64,000 bases of DNA from positions 620,001-684,000 of the forward strand of contig CATQHT010000002.1 of assembly GCA_958296045.1 (NCBI GenBank). The letters run 5' to 3'. A model generated the notes under the pieces. It ran no database searches, was not told where the DNA came from, and was given only the letters and a program-made list of their open reading frames with translations. Below are positions 54,633-63,890 of this stretch, piece by piece. Both the position numbers and the translations under genes were made by a program. The stretch's first letter is position 1. Every line of letters starts with the position of its first letter. This DNA is from Rhodothermales bacterium. Lineage in GTDB: Bacteria > Bacteroidota > Rhodothermia > Rhodothermales > Bin80.

Positions 54633-57600
54633 CTAGAAGGTTACCTGAAGTCCGAAGTAGACCTGCCGCGGCAACTGCCCCTGGTTGTACCAGTCCCACT
54701 CACTTTCTTCGCCCGTGGTGGGGTTGACCGGCAGCTTGCCTTCCTCGTGGTACGTCTCCAGGGCATTTCCCGTCAGGACGTTGAGGCGTTTCGTATTGAA
54801 GAGGTTGTGTACGTCAACACTGAACTCCACGGCCGCGGATCCGGCTACCTCTATCGCCTTGGAGAGGCGCAGGTTGGTGTTGTGGTAAGGTTTCCACCGC
54901 CGGTTGTTGGGCTCCGTTGAGAAGTCCCCTGGAGAGTGATAGGTATAACGGTGTCCGCTGGCATAGACGTAGTAGGCATTGACGTGCCAGTCCGCCAGCG
55001 GATAGAATCCGCCAATGCCGGGGCCGAATTCTTTCGGAGAAAACAGGTCGGCGACCACTTTGATACTGGAAGTCGGGTTCCAACGGTCGTTGTTTGTGCC
55101 GGATACGCCTTTGTCGGTCAGGCTTACGCCATGCAGCGTATTAGGACGCACTGGGTCTCCGTTCTCATCCTCGATAAAAATCTGCCGGAACCCGTACTGA
55201 CCCGACCGCACGATGGACCGGCTGAAGATCAATCTGGCCCGGGCATGCCGAAGGAAAAGCGACTGGAGCGAAACCTCAAGTCCCCTTACATCTACATAGC
55301 CGCCATTGATCGTTACGCGGCTACGCCCGCCTCCAGGGGCAAAGCCGAGCGGGTTGGCTGCATCCCAATGAACCTCTGCCGTGACAGATCCTCCGATGCC
55401 AAACACATTGGCGCCAAGGGTGTTGGGCGATTGCCGTACGCCGAGTGAGGTAAGGTTTTTTCCATCCCTGTAGTAGACCGTTGCATCGAGGTTGGCGATG
55501 CCCGGAATGTGCTGATCGAATCCGAGCTCGTACTGGATGATCTTCTCGAAGGAGAGGTCTGGGTTGCCTGTGTTCGTGTTCGGATGATAGAACACGAACA
55601 CGTACTGCGCCGTGTCCGGCGAGGCGTGGGGCGCTCCGGCCGAGCTGCCGAAGACGTGAAATATCGTAGGTCCGCCGCCGATGAGTTGCCAGGCTGCTCG
55701 CTGGTTGAAGTGTCCATACGAAAAGTGCAGCACTGTTAGGTCCGTGATGGGATGGGAGATGCCGAAACGGGGTGACAACACGGCCTTAGCCGTGGTCTTC
55801 ACGCCATGCAACTCGTCGGAGTACGTTACAATCTCGTTGGGCGGTACTCCCGTCATGTTGGTGATCATGGCGGGATCAAATATGGAAGGTGCCACTTTCG
55901 TGTTGGCATCAAATGCGTCTAGGCGCAAGCCGGCGTTGATTACCATCCCGTTCGCCTCGATTCTGCCTTGGAGATACGCTGCGGCGTCCCACGGATTGAA
56001 GTCCGGCTTTGTGCCATGGTTAGAGTAGATGGCCCCGGGCATGGCACCCGCCTTGAATCGCTTCGAGACGTACTGGGGCGAGAACATGGCTCCGGTTTTC
56101 AGCTGGAAAAACCGATTGATCTGGTTGGTGTAGTCCGCCTTGAATACCGCAGCCTCCGAGCGCACACGAATCTGGAAGATGCCTGGGTGCTCGCGATGGA
56201 AGATTGGGGGCAGCAGAAATAGCGGATTGCCCGGAATCATCGTTTCGTCCCAGATCGTCCCAAACTGCTCAGACTCAGGGTCGTACGCGTCGCTCTCTTC
56301 CAGCTGCCTGAAGTTATTCCGATCCAGCTGCATCGTGGTGTAGCTGCCTTGAACATCCAGGTAAGAAGACGGGCCAAAAACGTGCGACCACTTCAATTGC
56401 CCGCTCTTGAGCCGCATGTACTCCGGTGGCGATGGTACCTGGAAGATGTGCGAGGTTCCATACGGCCAGTACTTGAATTCAGAGTAGCCAGAGTAATAGA
56501 ACGGAGCAGGTCCCCAGAGGCCAGCAATGAACGAGTCCTCGCTTGACCAGTAGCTGAGGCGTGCTCCCTCCGTGTTGTTGAATCCCTGGAGCATTCCAGA
56601 CAGCTCAATCCTGTCACTCCTGGTGAGTCGGAGATCGACCTTACCCTGGTAGTTCCAGTCTTGCGAGTACGGCAGGAAGGCTGGAAACTCTGGAGCATCC
56701 TTCAGGAACTTGCCTGACAGCAAAAAGCCAACTCGGTCTGTGATGGGACCATAGATGGTTGCCTCCGTTTCCCATGTCGCACGTTCCGCGTAGCGCTGCA
56801 TATTCTTAGACGGTTCGCCGAACAGCTCGCCGGAAATAAATCGCGTCCACGCATCTAGGCGCTCTTGCGGTGTCTTGTCGGCCCAGGCACCCCCACCGGT
56901 ATTCTCTGTCCAGTACTGCAGCGTTGCCATGGTGGACCACTCATAGTTGTCTCTGCTGTAGATGTTACGACCCCAGTGATACAGGCCTGCCGGTCGTAGG
57001 CGGGCTCTGACGATACCGTGTATGCGATCCGTGGCGGACTTGGTCACGATATTGATGACCGAGCCCATCGCGCGCCCATATTCCGCATTCCAGCCCCCGG
57101 TGAGCACTTCCAATTCGGAGATAGCCGTGGTGTTGATACCGGTGAAATTGCCGCCCGAGACATTGTCGCGCAAGCTGAGCCCATCTACGTAGTAGGCATC
57201 TTCCAATCCGAATCCGCCTCTGATACCTCCGTTGATGTTGGTGGCAGCTTGGATCTGGATGGCCTCCAGAACCGTCTTGGCCCAGCTGTTTGCCAACTCT
57301 TCCCCGCTCATTCGCTCCTTGCTGCCTGTCAGGTCGACCTCAACGGGTGGCCGTTCGGCCACCACAACGATCTCTTCGGACTCGAGGTCGGCTTCGGCCA
57401 GCGCAAAGTCAACGCGCGCGGTCTGGTCAATGTGGACCTGAGCATCGGTCTTCGTCACGGTGCCGTACCCAAGAATTGACGCCCGTACGGCATGCAGCCC
57501 GGGCGGAACCTTCAGTATGAAGTAGTTGCCGTCTTCATCGGTGGGAGCCCCGAGGAGTGTGCCGATGACCACCACGTTAACGCCGACAAGCGGCTCTCCC

Positions 57601-57713
57601 GTATCTGCATCCGTGACGGCGCCGACGATCTTGCCGGTCTGGGACTGGGCCATGGCAATGCCCTGGCATGCAAACAGCCCAGCGAGGATAAAGGAAGCAA
57701 GTCTTTTTGCCAT
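54633..57713 (-). CDS. TonB-dependent receptor with carboxypeptidase-like regulatory domain
   Basis: Counted from ATG 57713 (GGAGG five to seven bases upstream) the protein has 1026 residues. A signal peptide (LASFILAGLFACQGIAMAQ) precedes the carboxypeptidase-like domain (about 25-100: GKIVGAVTDADTGEPLVGVNVV). A plug domain (about 115-230) follows with GFGLEDAYYVDGLSLRDNVSGG and the NAEYGRAMGSVINIVTKS strand, then a 22-strand outer-membrane barrel to the end, finishing QLPRQVYFGLQVTF. It imports large substrates with TonB energy. There is no SusD partner next to it. It heads the glycan-degradation unit, and a candidate promoter lies at 57871-57899. Confidence 0.93.
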   Translation of the reverse strand: MAKRLASFILAGLFACQGIAMAQSQTGKIVGAVTDADTGEPLVGVNVVVIGTLLGAPTDEDGNYFILKVPPGLHAVRASILGYGTVTKTDAQVHIDQTARVDFALAEADLESEEIVVVAERPPVEVDLTGSKERMSGEELANSWAKTVLEAIQIQAATNINGGIRGGFGLEDAYYVDGLSLRDNVSGGNFTGINTTAISELEVLTGGWNAEYGRAMGSVINIVTKSATDRIHGIVRARLRPAGLYHWGRNIYSRDNYEWSTMATLQYWTENTGGGAWADKTPQERLDAWTRFISGELFGEPSKNMQRYAERATWETEATIYGPITDRVGFLLSGKFLKDAPEFPAFLPYSQDWNYQGKVDLRLTRSDRIELSGMLQGFNNTEGARLSYWSSEDSFIAGLWGPAPFYYSGYSEFKYWPYGTSHIFQVPSPPEYMRLKSGQLKWSHVFGPSSYLDVQGSYTTMQLDRNNFRQLEESDAYDPESEQFGTIWDETMIPGNPLFLLPPIFHREHPGIFQIRVRSEAAVFKADYTNQINRFFQLKTGAMFSPQYVSKRFKAGAMPGAIYSNHGTKPDFNPWDAAAYLQGRIEANGMVINAGLRLDAFDANTKVAPSIFDPAMITNMTGVPPNEIVTYSDELHGVKTTAKAVLSPRFGISHPITDLTVLHFSYGHFNQRAAWQLIGGGPTIFHVFGSSAGAPHASPDTAQYVFVFYHPNTNTGNPDLSFEKIIQYELGFDQHIPGIANLDATVYYRDGKNLTSLGVRQSPNTLGANVFGIGGSVTAEVHWDAANPLGFAPGGGRSRVTINGGYVDVRGLEVSLQSLFLRHARARLIFSRSIVRSGQYGFRQIFIEDENGDPVRPNTLHGVSLTDKGVSGTNNDRWNPTSSIKVVADLFSPKEFGPGIGGFYPLADWHVNAYYVYASGHRYTYHSPGDFSTEPNNRRWKPYHNTNLRLSKAIEVAGSAAVEFSVDVHNLFNTKRLNVLTGNALETYHEEGKLPVNPTTGEESEWDWYNQGQLPRQVYFGLQVTF

Positions 57714-57781
57714 GATCGACCTCCGCTTTCTGGATCGAGGAACCGGTAAGTGGCGATGGTGCAGCGCCAGCATAGCTCGCT

Positions 57782-57797
57782 ATGTTAAGGTTAACAT
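57782..57797. promoter_or_regulatory. 16-bp palindrome, candidate operator
   Basis: ATGTTAA-GG-TTAACAT forms two perfect 7-bp arms. It lies between the candidate promoter and the TonB receptor start (57713), where a repressor such as the LacI-type protein at 39083 could block transcription. LacI operators usually have a central CG; here it is GG, so the match to that family is not ideal. Confidence 0.4.
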
Positions 57798-57870
57798 TGG
57801 CACGTCAGACCGAAGGATCACCCATCTGCGCACGCGCAAGGTGGCGTCCAGCTGAGCCAAGCCACCCTAT

Positions 57871-57899
57871 AACATAAAGCACTCTACAGTAAATGTCAA
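57871..57899 (-). promoter_or_regulatory. candidate sigma-70-like promoter of the TonB receptor unit
   Basis: On the minus strand TTGACA (57899-57894) is followed after exactly 17 bases by TATGTT (57876-57871), close to the standard -35/-10 boxes. It lies about 160 bp upstream of the receptor start in an AT-rich island. Many Bacteroidota use a different promoter (TTG, TAxxTTTG), so this remains a guess until a transcript start is mapped. Confidence 0.45.
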
Positions 57900-58179
57900 G
57901 ATTTGGTGATTTTTTTTCTCCCTCTGACCTGGCTGGATGGAGGCCTCGTGGGTGAGCAATCACCGCGGTGCGTACTCAGTGTTGGTCTGACCGCAACCTT
58001 CCCCTCCTTCACAGGTCCCTGGCGTTGCCCTGTCCGCACATGCGGCCCTTAACATCGTATTCCGTGCTTGTTAGTTTGCCGGTGTGGAAGCACAACGCGG
58101 AGTTCTCACAACACTTCCCAGGGCCGTACCAGCCCTGTCGACGACACTGGCAGCACACCTGGATCAGAGCCGCCGGACC

Positions 58180-58690
58180 CTGGAGGGCGTATATGGGTGG
58201 CCAGTTTGGCTTTTTCGATGTGCGTGGCCGCAATCAGCGCTCCCCCTGCATGAAAGCATTGCGAGTGCTGGAAGCCGAATGGCACATTACGCTCCCGCAG
58301 CCACAGCGCATGCCGCGTTCCTTTGGGCCACGCCTGTTGGAGGCACCGGTGCCGGAGGCGGTGGATGTGCCTGCGGATGTGCGACAGATCAAGGATCTGA
58401 AGGTCGCCGTGGTGGAGCGTGCAGAGGATGTGCGCTTTGGAACACGCTGATGGATCGGCAGCATCCGCGGGGGACGACCATCTTTGCAGGGGCACAGCTG
58501 CGCTATCTGATAAAGAGCGCCCACGGCTATCTCGGGGCGGTCGGCTCTTGCGCCGCTGCGCTGTATCTGAAGCCCCGGGACGCGTGGATGCCGCGCGGCC
58601 TGAGGTACTTGGAGCCGGGCATGCTTCGCCGTGGGACAGGGTCACGCTATGATGATCGCCTGAACCCGGTCCTTCACTCACCTTGTGGCC
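58180..58690 (+). pseudogene. second DruA-domain transposase remnant
   Basis: Two frames on the plus strand rebuild part of the same protein as the remnant at 19090. MGGQFGFFDVRGRNQRSPCMKALRVLEAEWHITLP comes first (58190-58300). After a shift near 58435, TLMDRQHPRGTTIFAGAQLR and YLIKSAHGYLGAVGSCAAAL follow, then LKPRDAWMP. The latter is the best-preserved core of the DUF4338/DruA domain. The IS4-type half is missing. The copy ends where the glycosyltransferase remnant begins. Confidence 0.7.
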
Positions 58691-59110
58691 CGGTATGGAT
58701 TCATCGCGCGGCGCTTGGCCCCCGACTGGGCGGTGCGAGTTCTTGCTTGGTTTGCCTCAGCGAAAGCCACAGCGCGGAGGATGCCATCTACCATGACATC
58801 CAGTCCCAGTTGGGCGCGTGCGAACGCCAAAGCGTTGCCTGCAAAACGCCCCCGGTCATCTAGGATTTGCGTCGCGGCCTCCGCCATGGCTTCAACGCTG
58901 CCGTAGGGCGTAAGGAGGCCGTTTTCGCGAGAGGCGTTAGGTAGTCGATCTGGGGGCTGTGATAATGGATGTGCGGACCAGGAGAGACCAGTGACACCAT
59001 CGGCAGCCCCAACGCGAACGCGTGATTGATCGTGCGCCAGGCTACCTGGTGCCAGTACAGGGAGTGAAAGTCTCCCGATGTGAAGGACTAACCATTCACG
59101 CATCTCCTCG
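58690..59110 (-). pseudogene. glycosyltransferase C-terminal remnant, frameshifted
   Basis: On the minus strand one frame gives HSLYWHQVAWRTINHAFALG and LPMVSLVSPGPHIHYHSPQI (about 59100-58950). The next frame continues ENGLLTPYGSVEAMAEAATQ and ILDDRGRFAGNALAFARAQLGLDVM (58930-58730). The last part resembles the end of GT4/GT1-type glycosyltransferases (NGLLVPYGD...EA). The N-terminal half is missing. A frameshift near 58940 and missing sequence mark it as dead. Confidence 0.55.
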
Positions 59111-59300
59111 AGCCGTGCGTTGGTACTCGCGAGGGTGCAGGCGAAGCGTCGGTAGAGGTGCGGGTGGGCAGAGCTAATGAGCACCGAAAATGCTATTGTC
59201 CGGGATGCCGAGGCTTTGATCTTGGTCGAAGGCAACACCTTCTTCGCCACTTCGCAGGCGCAGGAGGTCGCGCCATGCCTGGCGAGGCATCGGCCGATCC

Positions 59301-60257
59301 TTACTCGTCAAACGGGATCGGGAGAAAGCGTGTGGTATTGGAATAACCTGCAAACACTCCCAGTGCCCCGTCAACGTTGGAGTAGATATTCTGGGGGATG
59401 GAAAAGGTCGGATCCCAGGAGGTCTGGGTTTGCAGTGTGCGTTGGTATTCGAAATAGTCTTCGCTCAGCGTTGAGAGCAGCAGCAGTATTTCGTTTCTAG
59501 AACGTCCCTGGTCGAGCGTTATTGTAGCAGCGAACTGGTATGTCTGCCCATCGAAAAGTCGATCCGTTACAATCCCTTCGTAGCAATAAGAGCCTGGCTC
59601 GATTGGCGTAGTGCTATCCGCAAAATCATATCCGCAAAACCAAGAGACCTCACCAGTCTGCATGGGTATGATGTTGTACGTGCTGTCTGGATGACTGTAT
59701 TCCGGCCATTGGTGCACATCGGAGTTATAACCGTACCGGTAAATCGCGAGCCTATAAAAGTTCTTCCCCGGTGCATCTTTGATGCGAAACTGGAGTCGGA
59801 AGTCGTATTCCTCAAAGCCTGGAACACTGACGACGTTGCCCAGCGAAAAGAAGTCCGTTTCGATTATTGGCGCAGGTACAGGTGCTGCCGATACCGCGCT
59901 GACCGAGGGCCATTCGGGTGCTTCGACGCTTAACCGGTACGACCTGCCAGCCTCTGGGTACGTGTCGCTGCCAGACACATAGCGGCCGCGACCATCATAT
60001 ACGAGTTCGTCCACAACACCGCCAGCATGCAGAATTTTGACAACCGCATCATTGACCACCTGCAGTCTGGGATTCACGGCAACGGCAGCGCCCAGACTCG
60101 TGTGAATGAGTGTTGACCAGACGCTGTCAGGCGCAAAGTGGCTGGTGACAACCAGCAGTGGATCATATGCCGGTGGGTCAATTTCAATCACTGACTCACA
60201 GCCTGCCAACAGCAGGCTGCCGATAGCGGCCAACAGGTAAGAAAAATGGATCTTCAT
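59301..60257 (-). CDS. DUF4249 lipoprotein, partner of TonB receptor
   Basis: The 318-residue product has a lipoprotein signal (YLLAAIGSLLLAGC, Cys near 19) and a mature part typical of DUF4249: EIDPPAYDPLLVVTSHFAPDSVWSTLIHTSLGA, GRYVSGSDTYPEAGRSYRLSVEAPEW, and a C-terminal EILLLLSTLSEDYFEYQRTLQTQ. DUF4249 proteins are outer-membrane-linked lipoproteins of Bacteroidota usually encoded right after a TonB-dependent receptor (family knowledge). Here the ATG follows the receptor stop directly. It probably assists capture of the receptor's ligand, which is unknown. Confidence 0.86.
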   Translation of the reverse strand: MKIHFSYLLAAIGSLLLAGCESVIEIDPPAYDPLLVVTSHFAPDSVWSTLIHTSLGAAVAVNPRLQVVNDAVVKILHAGGVVDELVYDGRGRYVSGSDTYPEAGRSYRLSVEAPEWPSVSAVSAAPVPAPIIETDFFSLGNVVSVPGFEEYDFRLQFRIKDAPGKNFYRLAIYRYGYNSDVHQWPEYSHPDSTYNIIPMQTGEVSWFCGYDFADSTTPIEPGSYCYEGIVTDRLFDGQTYQFAATITLDQGRSRNEILLLLSTLSEDYFEYQRTLQTQTSWDPTFSIPQNIYSNVDGALGVFAGYSNTTRFLPIPFDE

Positions 60258-62741
60258 CTACCACTCCAGCCTGAACGTGACGAACGGAATGATCGGGAAC
60301 AGGGTGATCTTCTTGTACTCCATGTGGCTTGGGCCCCCGTCTTCAGCAGCTACTGCCGTGGGCGCTACCGCAAACGCATTCCGGCGATTATAGGCGTTGT
60401 ACAACCCGAATGACCAAGTCTGCCTGGTTCGTCGTCTTTCTTTATGTAGTCGCACGGCGATATCAAGGCGGTGATACGCGGGCATGCGCGACGAATTCCG
60501 TGGGCCGAACGCGAGAATAGTTTCTGTCTCCCTTGGGTTGACGAATGGATCGCCTGCGTCGTGCAAGAGACCGTAATACTGTCCGACAGGCAGCCACAGC
60601 GCCTGGCCGGTCCCATACACCCACGTCCCCGTTAATTCCAACGATGGGCGTAGTCTGTGCGTTACCACAAGTGAGGCATCGTGCAGACGGTCGTACGTGT
60701 ACGGAAAAGGTCTGCCGCCGTTAAGGTGTTCAAATCTCCGCATCGACCTTGACAGCGTGTATCCGATCCAGCCTGTCGTTCGCCCCAACCGTTTTTGAAC
60801 GAACGCCTCGATCCCGTAGGACCACCCGCGCCCGCTTGTCACTTTGTCCTGCCATTCGCCAGAAACTGACGTCGTCGTTTCAACGCCATCCTTGTATTCG
60901 ATCACGTGCCGCATACGCTTGGAATACCCTTCCAGCGTGACGGCAAAGCGGTCATCGAGCAAGGTCGTAGCTATCCCTACCGCCACCTGGTTGGCCGCCT
61001 GGGGCTGTATCCGCTCGGTAGCCGGCACCCATAGATCCGATGGCAGTGTGAGGCCGGTTCCAGAAGGCAGCAGGTGAATGTACTGCTGCATCGTTGCAAA
61101 CGAAGCCTTCAGCGCTGTTTTTGGTGCGAGGCCCCACCAGAGGCTGAATCGCGGCTGCACTGAGCTATATGTAGTCGCTCCAACTCCGAATGCCGAGAGA
61201 TGCACTCCTGCATTGACCTTCAGTTGCGGTGCGATGCGAGCCTCTATCTCAGAATAAGCGCTGGCCTCAGCACTCGCCGTTAGATGGTCTGGGACAAGAA
61301 GCGTATCAACTGGCGTAATGCCCACTCCCGAGAGCCGTTGCTGAAGGGAGCCCGTATTGTACTGGTGCAAAGTCCCTGCGGCGCCAGCCCTGATGACGTG
61401 ATCACGTCCCAGCGTGTACTGAAAATCCGCACGCAGCAGGCCATCGGAAATTCCGCTCACTCGGCTTGAAAAATAGTAATCCGTCAGGCTATCGGGATCG
61501 GATTCGTGCCGGGAGACTGATTCGCTTCGATTGCGAAGGCGGAAACGGGTGTAGCCGCCAAGAACGCTCAAAAAGAGCTTAGAGCCTAGAATGCGGGTCC
61601 ACCTTGCAGTGGCTGTCACGTTGCGCCAGCCGATGTCCGTATCGGAGCGGAAGCTGGTGGGTTCGCCAGATTGCGATGTCCGATGGGATGAGATGTGGTC
61701 GTGCCCCGAATAGAAGGCCACAAACACGCGGTCCCGATTAGAGAGAATCGCACTCACTTTAGCGTTCACGTCATAGAAGTTGTACCCCTGCTTTTCATGA
61801 CTTGGCATCAGCGGCCAGGCGAGAAGGTCCAGATAGGTACGACGCGCAGAAACCAGAAACGAGGCGCGATCTTTGCGCAGCGGCCCTTCGACGGTTGCTC
61901 CAGCAGCTACGATTCCCGCATAGGCCGATCCCGTGAATTCCTTCCGGTTGCCTTCTTTCGTCGTAATGTTAACGACCGAGGAGAGACGGCCCCCATATCG
62001 CGACGGGAATCCTCCCTTAATTAGCGAAACGTCCTTTATGGCGTCTCCATTGAATGCACTGAGAAAGCCGAAAAGGTGAAAAACGTTGTAGACCGTCGCG
62101 CCGTCCAAGAGAATCAGGTTCTGATCCGGTCCGCCACCACGAACGTAGATTCCGCTGGTTGCCTCGCGTCCGGATGCTACGCCTGGAAGAAGCTGCAACA
62201 CTCTTAAGAGGTCGGATTCACCCAGAAGCGCGGGAACAGACTGCAGCGCCTGCGTGGGTAGCGTGATCTGGCTCATCTGCACGGCCTGGACAATATCGTC
62301 GGCTTCTCCTACGACCTGGAGCGTATCAAGCCCCACCGAACGTAGTGGCATCTTGACGTCGAGGCGCAGGTCTTGCTCCAGCCAGATGCGCCGAGTCTGT
62401 GGAGTATACGAGATGTGGGAGAACACGAGTGTGACCGAATCAGCTTCCAGGGAGAGGCTGAAGTAGCCGAACGAATTCGTTATTGTGCCGCGTTCACGGA
62501 CACGTACATACACGGTTGCACCAACGATGGTCTCCCCGCTTTCGGCGTCAGTGACATACCCGCTCACCGTGAACGTAGTGGCTTGCGATGCACGCGTGTC
62601 GCTCTGGACACCTGGCATTGTCGTGCCGTTGGCTCCAGCGAAACCGGCCGCAGCATAGGGCAGTAGCCAAACGCAGGTCCAAGCGACCAGAAGCCAAAAG
62701 CAGTAGAACCTCTGCGCCGACGACCGAAAATCAGGCCTCAT
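60258..62741 (-). CDS. TonB-dependent receptor, FecA/CarboxypepD-reg type
   Basis: Counted from ATG 62741 the protein has 827 residues. A signal peptide (FWLLVAWTCVWLLPYAAA) precedes the carboxypeptidase-like domain (TFTVSGYVTDAESGETIVGATVYV, 45-125). The plug (about 150-260) contains LGESDLLRVLQLLPGV and TSGIYVRGGGPDQNLILLDG plus VYNVFHLFGF. The outer-membrane barrel follows, ending PIIPFVTFRLEW. The plug motif with RGG..DQNLILLDG is usual for DUF4249-paired receptors. Ligand unknown. An earlier ATG would add about 30 residues without a signal. Confidence 0.92.
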   Translation of the reverse strand: MRPDFRSSAQRFYCFWLLVAWTCVWLLPYAAAGFAGANGTTMPGVQSDTRASQATTFTVSGYVTDAESGETIVGATVYVRVRERGTITNSFGYFSLSLEADSVTLVFSHISYTPQTRRIWLEQDLRLDVKMPLRSVGLDTLQVVGEADDIVQAVQMSQITLPTQALQSVPALLGESDLLRVLQLLPGVASGREATSGIYVRGGGPDQNLILLDGATVYNVFHLFGFLSAFNGDAIKDVSLIKGGFPSRYGGRLSSVVNITTKEGNRKEFTGSAYAGIVAAGATVEGPLRKDRASFLVSARRTYLDLLAWPLMPSHEKQGYNFYDVNAKVSAILSNRDRVFVAFYSGHDHISSHRTSQSGEPTSFRSDTDIGWRNVTATARWTRILGSKLFLSVLGGYTRFRLRNRSESVSRHESDPDSLTDYYFSSRVSGISDGLLRADFQYTLGRDHVIRAGAAGTLHQYNTGSLQQRLSGVGITPVDTLLVPDHLTASAEASAYSEIEARIAPQLKVNAGVHLSAFGVGATTYSSVQPRFSLWWGLAPKTALKASFATMQQYIHLLPSGTGLTLPSDLWVPATERIQPQAANQVAVGIATTLLDDRFAVTLEGYSKRMRHVIEYKDGVETTTSVSGEWQDKVTSGRGWSYGIEAFVQKRLGRTTGWIGYTLSRSMRRFEHLNGGRPFPYTYDRLHDASLVVTHRLRPSLELTGTWVYGTGQALWLPVGQYYGLLHDAGDPFVNPRETETILAFGPRNSSRMPAYHRLDIAVRLHKERRRTRQTWSFGLYNAYNRRNAFAVAPTAVAAEDGGPSHMEYKKITLFPIIPFVTFRLEW

Positions 62742-62827
62742 AGAGCTATTCCCAGTGTTTATGGAAGGCAACATGGTCAGCATATCATGCTGCCCAAGAA
62801 GCGATAGATTGCGAGGCCCGTTAGGAA

Positions 62828-63890
62828 TCAATGGATGGGATAGTTATCGGGAAGCATCGACACAGCGGTCATGAATGCCGCATGCTGGCTCCACATCCCG
62901 GTTCCAGCACATCTGGCGATGGACGCTCGCACGGCCAGTCCATCCCAATCCCGCGCCGAGCGTAAATCTCTGCACGCCCCCCACCAACGCCGTTTCTGCG
63001 TATCCACCTTGGCGTACATGGAATAAGCCATTCCTTGCGGCAAATCACTTCCGCTTTCGGTAGCAAGCTTCAAGTCAGACCCCACCTCCTGTACTTGTAG
63101 AATACAGTATAAGCTTCTCCCCAAGGCCGGTATGTCCACGTCCTGTACGATGTGTTCCACATCACAACGGCACCGGGAGCATTAGGCGTGAAACCCAAGT
63201 CTTCTGGATCCACCTTAATGCCGGGATATCTGAAATCAGCCACACACATGTCCGTCGTACTCGTCGCGCCGAGCAGGGTTTCTAAGAAAGTCAAAGTCAT
63301 TCGAACGTCCGCAACCCGACAGTTCTCCAGTGGCACCCTGCGCCCCAAACAGCTCCACCACGCTGGACAACTGCCTTTTCGTCAGTTCCGCGTTCAGGCG
63401 ACTTTCCATGGTCGCCGATGGATCGAACTTCTCCAGCGGAAATGTCGCCTCCTCCTGAGAGGCTATATGCCGCTTCGAATATGAAGCGTTGCGCAGGGTG
63501 TAGAGCGTGTCGCCAACAATCAGCTGGCCATCCTGATTCACCATGGCGAGCTCAATCATCGGCACCATACGACTGAACTTCACGTATCGTCTTAGCGCGT
63601 GATGGATCTTGATCGGTACACCGCGCAAGGTGGATTCCTCCATCGTAAAATCTAGGGCGCCCTCATATTCTGCAGCTGAGGCAAACCTCTGAACAGGTCG
63701 ATTTCCGGCATTGAATTCGAACGTTGGGGCCTGTGCCTGAGCACCCGACGCAGCCAGCGCTTCGAGGGACTCAATCTCCTGCGCATCTATCGTCACATAT
63801 TCGAAGTCAGGCACCGTGTACGCATCCGATACCGTGGTCTGGTCGCATCCAGCCAAGAAAAGCACTGCGGCAACGGCATGTTACTCCTCA
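62828..63890 (-). pseudogene. lipoprotein gene of unknown function with compensating frameshifts
   Basis: The product can be followed through three frame segments. A signal-like VLFLAGC (Cys near the start) and NQDGQLIVGDTLYTLRNASY lie in the first. After a shift near 63300 comes TLTFLETLLGATSTTDMCVA...IKVDPEDLGFTPNAPGAVVM; after a second shift near 63075, SDLKLATESGSDLPQGMAYS and SARDWDGLAVRASIARCAG run to 62828. The first and third segments share a frame, so the two shifts compensate. A further shift close to the start would join it to an upstream MRSNMPLP. Either a dying gene or sequencing errors. It precedes the receptor gene by about 90 bp. Confidence 0.6.
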
